From the NCBI RefSeq assembly GCF_002303925.1, contig NZ_MRCS01000006.1, positions 1 through 64,000 of the forward strand: a DNA stretch of 64,000 bases. Reading direction: 5' to 3'. This document shows, piece after piece, positions 57,301 to 64,000 of the stretch; within the stretch, counting starts at the first letter, position 1, and every line of letters begins with the position of its first letter. The stretch comes from Pseudomonas sp. ACN8 (GTDB taxonomy: Bacteria; Pseudomonadota; Gammaproteobacteria; Pseudomonadales; Pseudomonadaceae). The translations under genes and the position numbers were made by a program. Under the pieces are notes generated by a model, which was not told where the DNA came from, did no database searches, and saw only the letters and a list, made by a program, of their open reading frames with translations.

Positions 57301-57417
57301 CTGGAGCGACTGGCGGCGGAAATCGAGCAGTTACACCAGCACAGTGAACACAAAGAAAACGATGTAGACGCCCTTGAAGCGTTGTTTGACGAAGTGGATG
57401 AGGAACACGCGCGATGA
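54319..57417 (+). CDS. NRPS, one module: degenerate C (interface-like)-A(His)-T
   Basis: A 1032-aa synthetase. The N-terminal condensation-superfamily domain (about 12-420) lacks the HHxxxDG motif: the site reads P134-A-C-S-F-D139-E140, so both His are gone. The A domain (YTSGSTGMPKG near 578; FDSSVAGVF near 624) gives the code DSALIAEVWK, closest to remembered histidine codes (DSELTAEVCK). The T domain (FFELGGHS) is near 959. The C-terminus is an acidic tail (KENDVDALEALFDEVDEEHA), a plausible docking segment for the next synthetase. The intact C domain at the end of the preceding NRPS probably forms the Lys-His bond, leaving this one to place the hydroxylase. It overlaps the next gene by 4 bp. 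Confidence 0.9.
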   Translation: MNTTALEPSVDVFQTSAQQAFYLRAQALGARPLFAALTLPVARPVDALALRTALETLGQRHETLRTVYRRLPGMKWPVQSLCAGLPLTLLGSQPSVAEALSRSREVMIEDSNQALVVAQVEDGAGQPFITLLAPACSFDEASLRVLASELGSLLRGETLGDDEDALQYLDYSAWQEELREEDIGHQGAAFWRNLQQQFAVTHRLPFEKTVEVSLARRQVTLSDATWYAGVQRLADESNVEAPQVALLLWSAFVARIGQQEKGLIGWQVDGRNEQTAATLGRFARRLPVAFEYRSQQTLAQALATFAASVEQSLSWLDCLNEFELSTEGTAPLRYGFVHQAGEEAAIEVDDGNPEVLRLRVLGDQLQLSCLDGALPESMLAEWLGQFAEFSRQLLASPELTLAGADLVSAAQRTRLIEGFNPNATEQVLPCQFLHELFSEQARLHPQRIALSVNGQRLTYAELDAHSNQVANTLRAQEVAADEIVAVYGQRSLEMVIALLGTLKAGAAYLPLDPNYPIERLAFMLADTGARQVLACQPLPDALHSERVVSLMPGAEVWSAASTRPEPQGDSANLAYVIYTSGSTGMPKGVMVNHANALASTLARNAFYRQPLRAFLMLSSFSFDSSVAGVFWALGQGATLCLPDEDNYKDPARLAALIQQEEISHYLTLPSYHAQILEHLDRQALACVIVAGEACGNALVQRHREALPGVALVNEYGPTEGTVWCSAWELPLDQDDDSIPIGQPIAGMRLHVLGPDLQPVAVGVEGELYVGGAGIARGYLQRATLTAERFVPDLFAKAAGQRLYRTGDLARYRADGVLEYLGRVDHQVKIRGFRIELGEIESAMRNAPGIEDAAVIAHETPTGPQLLGFVVSPADTAEIRLNELRSHLAEALPEHMQPARLQVLERFPLMPNGKLNRQALFDLDVRRSVFVAPRNDLEKTLAAIWVEALQVERVGVHDNFFELGGHSLLATRIRARIQEELNLAIPLKLFFDGDTLERLAAEIEQLHQHSEHKENDVDALEALFDEVDEEHAR

Positions 57418-60400
57418 GTGCCGCACCGGACAGAATGATGACCCTGGCCCAGCGTTTCTGCGGCTTGAGCGCGGACGCCCGGCGTGCGTTGCAACAGAAG
57501 ATGCATGCCCAGGGGCTGACCCTGGAACTGCTGCCGATCCCGCCACGGGACCGCGCCGTCGACACGCTGCCGGCGTCCTACGCGCAGCAGCGCTTGTGGT
57601 TCCTCTGGCAGATGCAGCCCCAGGCCACTGCCTACAACCTGACCGGTGCCTTCCGCCTGAGCGGTGAGCTGAACCCTGAGGCGCTGGCGCAAACCCTGGA
57701 CGCGCTGGTACAGCGTCACGAAGTACTGCGCACCACCTTCGTCTTCGATGAGCAGCAAGTGCTGCAAAAGATTCACCCATGGATGGATGCGCCGCTGGTG
57801 GAAGTCAGCGCTGGCGACGAGGCCGAACTGCAACGGCAGATCGCCCTGAACGCCGAGCAGCCATTCGATCTGCACAGCGGTCCGTTGATGCGCTGCCGCT
57901 TGATCCGCCTCGATGCGCAGCAACATGTGCTGGTGCTGACCTTCCACCACATCGTCACCGACGGCGGCTCGCTGCCGATCCTGTTGCAGGAGTTCACCCG
58001 GCTCTATGCGCAGTTCAGTACCGGGCAGTCTGCGCAGCTGCCGGAGTTGGGCATCCAGTACGCCGACTTCGCCCGCTGGCAGCGCCTGTGGCTTGAGGCT
58101 GGCGAGGCCGAACGCCAGTTCAATTACTGGCGCGAACAGTTGGGGCACGAGCATCCGCCACTGAACCTGCCGACCGACCGTCGTCGCCCGGCCATTCCAA
58201 GCCAGCAGGGGGCCAGTGTCGAACTGGAAATCTCCCCGGCGTTGACCGCCTCACTGCGGGATCTTGCCCGCCGCGAAGGCTGCACCTTGTTCATGTTGCT
58301 GATGGCGGCATTGCAGACGCTGTTGCACCGCTACAGCGGCGAACAGGACATCCGCGTCGGCGTGCCAATTGCCAACCGCACCCGCCAGGACGTGGAAAAC
58401 CTGCTGGGCTTTTTCGTCAATACCCAGGTGCTGCGCAGCCAGCCGCGGGCCGACCAGCCGTTTGCGCAATTGTTGGCCGAGATAAAAGCCGCGGCACTCG
58501 GCGCGCAAGCCCATCAGGATTTGCCCTTCGAGCAACTGGTCGATGGCCTGGGCGTGGAACGCAGCCTGAGCCACACGCCGCTGTTCCAGGTGATGTTCAA
58601 CCACCAGAGCGACAGCGGCGACCCGCAACGCTGGGACCTGCCGGGGCTGAGCGTCGAACCGCTGATCTGGGACGAAAAGACCACCAAGTTCGACCTGATG
58701 CTCGACACCGTCGAGGGCGACGAGGGCATCCATGCGTCGTTCGTGTACGCCACCGAACTGTTCGACGCCTCGACCATCGAGCGCCTCGGCCGGCACTGGC
58801 TGAACCTGTTGCAGGCGATTTGCACTGACAGCACGGTTGCCCTGGCGGACCTGTCCATGCTCGATGCCTGCGAGCAGCAGGCCACTCTGTTCGACTGGAA
58901 TCGCACTGCCGGGTTGACCAGCGATCAGCCGAACCTGTTTTGCGCCCATCAACTGATCGAAGCCCAGGCCGCCGCGCACCCGCACAACATTGCCGTGACC
59001 TGCGACGGCGTCACCCTCACTTACGCCGAACTGAATCGCCGCGCCAACCGCATCGCCCATCACCTGCGCGAGCGCGGAGTCGGTCCTGACGTGTTGGTGG
59101 GTATCGCCCTGGAGCGTTCGCTGGAGATGATCGTCAGCCTGCTGGCGATCCTCAAGGCCGGAGGCGCCTACCTGCCGCTGGACCCGCAATACCCGCAGGA
59201 CCGTCTGGCCTACATGCTCGCAGACAGCGGCACGCGCCTGTTGCTGACCGATTCCGCACTGTTGCCGCGTCTGCCGTTGAACGAAGAGATTGAAGTGATC
59301 TGCCTCGATCACGCCAGCGACTGGCTGTTTGAAGCCAGCGCCGACAACCTGCCGAACCTGACGGCGCCGGAGAATCTGGCCTACGTCATCTACACCTCCG
59401 GTTCCACCGGCAAACCGAAAGGCACGCTGCTGCCCCACAGCAACCTGACGCGGCTGTTCAGTGCCACCGAACACTGGTTCGGTTTTAACGCCGACGATGT
59501 CTGGAGCCTGTTCCACTCCTATGCCTTCGACTTTTCCGTGTGGGAAATCTTTGGCGCGTTGTTCTACGGCGGCAAGCTGGTGCTGGTGCCGCATGCGGTC
59601 AGTCGTACCCCGGAAGACTTCGCTCGTTTGCTCAGGGATGAGGGTGTCACGGTACTCAACCAGACCCCCTCGGCCTTCCGCCAGTTGATGCCGTTCGCCT
59701 GCGCCAATGCGCAAAACCTGTCCCTGCGTTATGTAGTGTTCGGCGGCGAGGCGCTGGACGTGGCCAGCCTGCGTCCGTGGTACGACGCCTTCGACGACCG
59801 GCAGCCGTTGCTGATCAACATGTACGGCATCACCGAAACCACGGTGCACGTGACCTACCGAGCGCTGTCCCGCGCCGACCTCGACGGCGCCAACAGCTCG
59901 CCGCTGGGCGAGCCGATCGCTGATCTGCGCTGGTACGTGCTCGACCCGCGCCTGAACCCGGTGGCCAAGGGTTGCGTCGGTGAGTTGTACGTCGGCGGTG
60001 CTGGCCTTGCTCGCGGTTATCACCAGCGTGCCGACCTGACCGCCACGCGGTTTGTCCCGGACCTGTTCGCCACCGAGTCGGGCGCGCGCCTGTACCGCAC
60101 CGGCGATCTGGCGCGGTATTGCGCCGATGGCAGCATCGAGTACGCCGGGCGTATCGACCATCAAGTGAAGATCCGTGGCTTCCGCATCGAACTGGGGGAA
60201 ATCCAGGATCGCCTGCAAAGCCATCCGGCCATCGAGCAGGCGCTGGTGCTGGCGCCACAGGTCAATGGCAGCTCGCAACTGGTCGCGTGGTTCACCGCGA
60301 CCGGCGGCGACAGCGATTTGCGCCAGTGCCTGCGTGAACATTTGCAGGCTGGTTTGCCGGACTACATGGTGCCGGCGCATCTGATCAAACTCGACCGATG

Positions 60401-63400
60401 GCCGCTGACCGGCAACGGCAAGCTGGATCGCGGTGCATTGCCCAAGCCTGACGCGGCGCTGGCGCAGCAGGCTTACACGGCACCGATGGATGCGCTGCAA
60501 TCCGAATTGGCGGCGATCTGGCAGGACGTGCTCAAGCTCGAGCGCGTAGGCATCGACGACAACTTCTTTGAGCTGGGCGGCGACTCGATCATCTCGATCC
60601 AGGTGGTCAGCCGTGCGCGTCAGGCCGGGATTCGCATCACCCCCCGGGACCTGTTCCAGCACCAGACCGTGCAGAGCCTGGCGAAGGTCGCGGTACGCAG
60701 CGCCGGGTTGCTCATCGACCAGGGGCCGGTGCGTGGCGAGGTGCTGCTGACGCCGATCCAGCACTGGTTCTTCGAGCAGGACATCGAAGCCCGTCATCAC
60801 TGGAACCAGTCGCTGCTGTTGGAACTGCGTGAACCACTGGACAGCGCCAACCTGCAACAGGCATTGGCCGCGTTGGTGGAGCATCACGATGCATTGCGCC
60901 TGCGTTTGCGCAATGTCGACGGCGTCTGGCAGCAGGCTCAAGCCGAGCAGTGGAACAGCGCCGAGGTGCTGTGGCAGCGCCAGGCCGCCAATGCCGATGA
61001 ATTGCTTGAGCTGTGCAACGCCGCGCAAGCCAGCCTGAATCTGCAGGACGGTCCGCTGTTGCGCGCCTTGCTGGTGGACATGGGCGCGGCTGGACAGCGC
61101 CTGCTGCTGGTAGTGCATCACCTGGCGGTGGACGGCGTGTCCTGGCGGTTGCTGTTGGAAGATTTGCAAACGGCCTACCAGCAGGCGCAGCAAGCCCAAC
61201 CCCTGCGTCTACCAGCGAAAACCAGCGCCTATCAGACCTGGGCCGCTCGCCTGCAATCCCATGCGCAAAGTGCTGTATTGGCCAGCCAGGCCAGTTACTG
61301 GCAAGACCAGTACCGCGACGTGCAAGTTGAACTGCCCGTCGAAAACCCCCAGGGCAGCCTGGCCAGCCAGCACGCTGTGAGCGTGGAAACGCTGCTCGAC
61401 AGCACCTTGACCCGGCAATTGCTGCAAGATGCTCCAGCGGCTTACCGCACCCAGGTCAACGACCTGTTGCTGACGGCGCTGGCGCGGGTGTTGGGCCAAT
61501 GGACCGGTCAAACTTCGACCCTGGTGAAACTGGAAGGCCATGGTCGTGAGGACCTGTTCGACGACATCGACCTCACTCGCACCCTGGGCTGGTTCACCTC
61601 GATTTTTCCGGTGAAACTCACTCCGGCCACTGATCTGGCCGGCAGCGTCAAAGCGGTCAAGGAACAGCTGCGCGCCGTGCCCGACAAAGGCATCGGCTTC
61701 GGCATCCTGCGCTATCTGGCCGACGCCGGCCTTGAGGATCTGCCGTCACCGCAAGTCACCTTCAACTACATGGGCCAGTTCGACGCCAGCTTCGACGAAC
61801 AGGCGCCGTGGCGCCCGGCCAAGGAAAACGGTGGCGCCGAGCAGGGAGCATCGGCCGAACTGGACCGGGGCCTGAGCATCAACGGCCAGGTGTATGCCGG
61901 GCAACTGCGCCTGAGCTGGACCTTCAGTGGTGACGTGTTCAACCCGCAGACCGTGCAGCGTCTGGCCGACGCCTATGCGGTGGAACTGCAGCAACTGATC
62001 GAACATTGCCTCAGCGGTGCCGGCGGCCTGACCCCGAGCGATGTGCCGCTGGTGCGCGTCGATCAGGCGCAGCTGGATGCCTTGCCGCTGGCGGCCAGCC
62101 GGATCGAAGACATCCTGCCGCTGTCGCCGATGCAGCAAGGCATGCTGTTTCACAGCCTGTTCGCCCCGGATGCCGGGGCTTACATCCCGCAGATGCGCGT
62201 GGATGTGCAGGGTCTCGACGTCGAGGCGTTCCGCGATGCCTGGCAACAGACGCTGCAGCGCCATGAAGTGCTGCGCGCGGCGTTCTTCAGTGAAAGCAAC
62301 GGCTCGCGGCCGCTGCAAGTGATCCTCGCCGACGCCACGCTGCCGCTGACTGTGCTCGACTGGCGCGATCAAACCAAGGTGACCGAAGCGCTGGATCGCC
62401 TGGCGGAGGACGACCGTTTGCGCGGTTTCGACCTGACGGTGGCGCCGTTGCTGCGCCTGACGTTGGTGCAGACCGCCGCTGACCGCCATCACCTGATCTT
62501 CACCAATCACCACATCCTGCTGGACGGCTGGAGTACCTCGCAGTTGTTCGGCGAAGTGCTGCAACGCTACTCCGGTGTCATACCGGCGCCAGTCGTTGGC
62601 GGATATCGCGATTACATGACCTGGCTGGGCAGCCGTGATCGCGCCACATGCGAAGCGTTCTGGCTGGAGCAATTGCAGTCGTTCACCGAGCCGACCCGTT
62701 TGGCCGGCGCCTTGCCAGGACCGGTTGCAGGGCAGGGCGGTGCTCATCGCACCCTGCACCTGAGCCTGGACCGCGCGGCCACCGAACGCCTGAGCGGCTT
62801 TGCCCGTCAGGCCCGCGTCACGCCCAACACTCTGCTGCAAGCGGCGTGGCTGTTGCTGTTGCAGCGCTACACCGGGCAGCAGACTGTGGCGTTCGGCGCC
62901 ACAGTGTCGGGGCGTCCGAGCGAGTTGCAAGGCATCGAGCAGCAGATCGGTCTGTTCATCAACACCTTGCCGGTGATCGCCACACCGCACCCCGAGCGCA
63001 CGGTCAGCCAATGGATCGATGAAGTCCAGGCGCTCAACCTCAGGTTACGCGAAGTCGAATACACGCCGCTGGCAGATGTGCAGCGCTGGGCCGGTCATTC
63101 TGGCGAGGCGCTGTTCGACACACTGCTGGTGTTCGAAAACTACCCGGTGGCGCAAGCGCTGGAGCAGGGTAACGCCAGTGCGCTGAAGTTCTCCGGTATC
63201 AGTCACCACGACCAGACCAGCTTCCCCTTGGCCATCGCCGCCGAGCTGGGTGAATGCCTGGACTTGCGTTTCAACTACGACACGGCGCTGTTCAGCGCCG
63301 AAGCCATCGAAGGCTTGAGCGCACGTCTGCTGGCGTTGCTCGATGCCATGGTCCGTGCGCCACAGCAGCCATTGGGGCGCCTGAGCCTGCTCGATGCCGA

Positions 63401-64000
63401 ACAAACGGCGCAGCAGGTCGAAGGCTTCAACCGCACCGCGCAGGCCTGGCCGGATGTGCGCCCGGTCTACCAGTGCTTCGAAGCCCAGGCGCTGCAAACC
63501 CCGCAGGCCCCGGCCCTGGTGTTTGCCGGCCAGACCCTCAGCTATCGCGAGCTCAACCAACAGGCCAACCGGCTGGCGCACTACCTGCGCAGCCAGGGCG
63601 TCGGCGCCGAAGTGCTGGTGGGCATTGCCGCCGAGCGTTCGCTGGAACTGGTGATCGGCCTGCTGGCGATCATGAAGGCCGGTGGCGCCTATGTACCGCT
63701 GGACCCGGACTACCCGCGCGAACGCCTGGAACACATGTTCAAAGACAGCGGCGTACACCTGCTGCTGACCCAACGGCATTTGCTGCAGCAGTTGCCGATT
63801 CCAGCCGCCACCACCGCGATCTGCCTGGACGACATGGCGCCGTTGCTCGAAGGCCGCAGCGAAGAAAACCTGCCCTGCGTGGTCGAGCTGCAATCGCTGG
63901 CCTACATGATTTACACCTCCGGCTCCACCGGCAAACCCAAGGGCGCGGCCAACCGTCACGATGCCTTGTACAACCGCCTGGCGTGGATGCAGGGCGCTTA
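57414..64000 (+). CDS. NRPS (partial, runs off the window): C-A(Thr)-T-E, C-A(Ser-like, truncated)
   Basis: At least 2195 codons stay open to the window end. Domains: C (HHIVTDGGS at residue 178); A (FDFSVWEIF near 705; code DFWNVGMVHK, threonine); T (FFELGGDS near 1052); E (HHLAVDGVS near 1235), so the residue is converted to D-allo-Thr; C accepting a D-residue (HHILLDGWS near 1700); A-domain start (from about 2020), cut after YTSGSTGKPKGAANRH. The NRLAWMQ segment following its core motif matches the Ser domain of the first NRPS. The ATG overlaps the previous stop. A final hydroxyornithine module and thioesterase would be expected beyond the window. Confidence 0.92.
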   Translation, partial: MSAAPDRMMTLAQRFCGLSADARRALQQKMHAQGLTLELLPIPPRDRAVDTLPASYAQQRLWFLWQMQPQATAYNLTGAFRLSGELNPEALAQTLDALVQRHEVLRTTFVFDEQQVLQKIHPWMDAPLVEVSAGDEAELQRQIALNAEQPFDLHSGPLMRCRLIRLDAQQHVLVLTFHHIVTDGGSLPILLQEFTRLYAQFSTGQSAQLPELGIQYADFARWQRLWLEAGEAERQFNYWREQLGHEHPPLNLPTDRRRPAIPSQQGASVELEISPALTASLRDLARREGCTLFMLLMAALQTLLHRYSGEQDIRVGVPIANRTRQDVENLLGFFVNTQVLRSQPRADQPFAQLLAEIKAAALGAQAHQDLPFEQLVDGLGVERSLSHTPLFQVMFNHQSDSGDPQRWDLPGLSVEPLIWDEKTTKFDLMLDTVEGDEGIHASFVYATELFDASTIERLGRHWLNLLQAICTDSTVALADLSMLDACEQQATLFDWNRTAGLTSDQPNLFCAHQLIEAQAAAHPHNIAVTCDGVTLTYAELNRRANRIAHHLRERGVGPDVLVGIALERSLEMIVSLLAILKAGGAYLPLDPQYPQDRLAYMLADSGTRLLLTDSALLPRLPLNEEIEVICLDHASDWLFEASADNLPNLTAPENLAYVIYTSGSTGKPKGTLLPHSNLTRLFSATEHWFGFNADDVWSLFHSYAFDFSVWEIFGALFYGGKLVLVPHAVSRTPEDFARLLRDEGVTVLNQTPSAFRQLMPFACANAQNLSLRYVVFGGEALDVASLRPWYDAFDDRQPLLINMYGITETTVHVTYRALSRADLDGANSSPLGEPIADLRWYVLDPRLNPVAKGCVGELYVGGAGLARGYHQRADLTATRFVPDLFATESGARLYRTGDLARYCADGSIEYAGRIDHQVKIRGFRIELGEIQDRLQSHPAIEQALVLAPQVNGSSQLVAWFTATGGDSDLRQCLREHLQAGLPDYMVPAHLIKLDRWPLTGNGKLDRGALPKPDAALAQQAYTAPMDALQSELAAIWQDVLKLERVGIDDNFFELGGDSIISIQVVSRARQAGIRITPRDLFQHQTVQSLAKVAVRSAGLLIDQGPVRGEVLLTPIQHWFFEQDIEARHHWNQSLLLELREPLDSANLQQALAALVEHHDALRLRLRNVDGVWQQAQAEQWNSAEVLWQRQAANADELLELCNAAQASLNLQDGPLLRALLVDMGAAGQRLLLVVHHLAVDGVSWRLLLEDLQTAYQQAQQAQPLRLPAKTSAYQTWAARLQSHAQSAVLASQASYWQDQYRDVQVELPVENPQGSLASQHAVSVETLLDSTLTRQLLQDAPAAYRTQVNDLLLTALARVLGQWTGQTSTLVKLEGHGREDLFDDIDLTRTLGWFTSIFPVKLTPATDLAGSVKAVKEQLRAVPDKGIGFGILRYLADAGLEDLPSPQVTFNYMGQFDASFDEQAPWRPAKENGGAEQGASAELDRGLSINGQVYAGQLRLSWTFSGDVFNPQTVQRLADAYAVELQQLIEHCLSGAGGLTPSDVPLVRVDQAQLDALPLAASRIEDILPLSPMQQGMLFHSLFAPDAGAYIPQMRVDVQGLDVEAFRDAWQQTLQRHEVLRAAFFSESNGSRPLQVILADATLPLTVLDWRDQTKVTEALDRLAEDDRLRGFDLTVAPLLRLTLVQTAADRHHLIFTNHHILLDGWSTSQLFGEVLQRYSGVIPAPVVGGYRDYMTWLGSRDRATCEAFWLEQLQSFTEPTRLAGALPGPVAGQGGAHRTLHLSLDRAATERLSGFARQARVTPNTLLQAAWLLLLQRYTGQQTVAFGATVSGRPSELQGIEQQIGLFINTLPVIATPHPERTVSQWIDEVQALNLRLREVEYTPLADVQRWAGHSGEALFDTLLVFENYPVAQALEQGNASALKFSGISHHDQTSFPLAIAAELGECLDLRFNYDTALFSAEAIEGLSARLLALLDAMVRAPQQPLGRLSLLDAEQTAQQVEGFNRTAQAWPDVRPVYQCFEAQALQTPQAPALVFAGQTLSYRELNQQANRLAHYLRSQGVGAEVLVGIAAERSLELVIGLLAIMKAGGAYVPLDPDYPRERLEHMFKDSGVHLLLTQRHLLQQLPIPAATTAICLDDMAPLLEGRSEENLPCVVELQSLAYMIYTSGSTGKPKGAANRHDALYNRLAWMQGA

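Noticed and set aside
43960..57417. Assignment to a corrugatin-type lipopeptide siderophore, suggested by the SyrP-like hydroxylase
   Set aside because: There is no lipoinitiation domain at the start of NRPS 1, and the residue order read from A domains fits a pyoverdine side chain better; it cannot be fully excluded without the flanking genes.
58251..61199. 982-codon minus-strand frame, and similar ones at 47476-49842 and 50470-52632
   Set aside because: Same antisense shadow effect; no ribosome-binding site or recognisable domain, and all lie fully inside NRPS genes.

Overview
The window looks like a chromosomal segment of a fluorescent Pseudomonas (P. fluorescens group). The 5S rRNA is Pseudomonas-like. 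Coding regions are GC-rich with tight ATGA-type overlaps. The typical Pseudomonas REP sequence (core GGAGCGAGCCTGCTCGCGAT) recurs between genes, there is an RsmX-type small RNA, and the window ends in what reads as a pyoverdine peptide synthetase locus. Functions are inferred from motifs and remembered family and gene-order knowledge; no search was run.

Layout. (1) 1-2216: the 5S rRNA with its terminator closes an rRNA operon, followed by a PBP2-type transpeptidase. (2) 2219-17033: common polysaccharide antigen (A-band, D-rhamnan) region in the P. aeruginosa gene order. The minus strand runs rmd(broken)-gmd-wbpW-wzm-wzt-wbpX-wbpY-wbpZ. A divergent plus-strand operon (two glycosyltransferases, a methyltransferase, an acyltransferase, a second methyltransferase) matches PA5455-PA5459. 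rmd has lost its middle, and a LysR-regulator tail lies beyond wbpZ. (3) 17058-21447, minus strand: a TIM-barrel epimerase-like protein, an isopenicillin-N-synthase-like oxygenase, a periplasmic amino-acid-type binding protein and a fused permease-ATPase, probably one uptake/catabolic operon of unknown substrate. (4) 21742-22965: a small unknown gene and an orphan ParA-type ATPase, divergent. (5) 23368-35635: quinohemoprotein amine dehydrogenase. One operon holds a sigma-54 activator plus the maturation genes qhpF-qhpE-qhpG; a second holds the structural genes and radical-SAM maturase qhpA-qhpD-qhpC-qhpB; an aldehyde dehydrogenase is divergent from qhpA. A perfect palindrome and sigma-54-like promoters lie between the aldehyde dehydrogenase and qhpA. 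(6) 35788-42674: housekeeping and accessory genes (LprI-like protein, AHSA1/SRPBCC protein, rsmX, isonitrile hydratase with a divergent GlxA-type regulator, an unknown protein, an AT-rich phosphotransferase gene that looks acquired, a GH15 enzyme). (7) 42983-64000: type II thioesterase, then NRPS(Ser-E, Lys), a TauD-like hydroxylase, NRPS(His) and NRPS(Thr-E, next module cut by the window end).

How the last region works together: there is no starter module, so the line must take over an upstream product (the PvdL chromophore precursor if this is pyoverdine). My reading of the A-domain codes gives D-Ser, Lys, His, D-allo-Thr, then a Ser-like module. The hydroxylase sits between the Lys and His modules. 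It is flanked by two unusual condensation-superfamily domains, one of which has lost both catalytic histidines. This points to beta-hydroxy-His as an iron ligand, with the degenerate domain as the hydroxylase docking ('interface') domain. PvdS-like promoter motifs precede both the thioesterase and the first synthetase.
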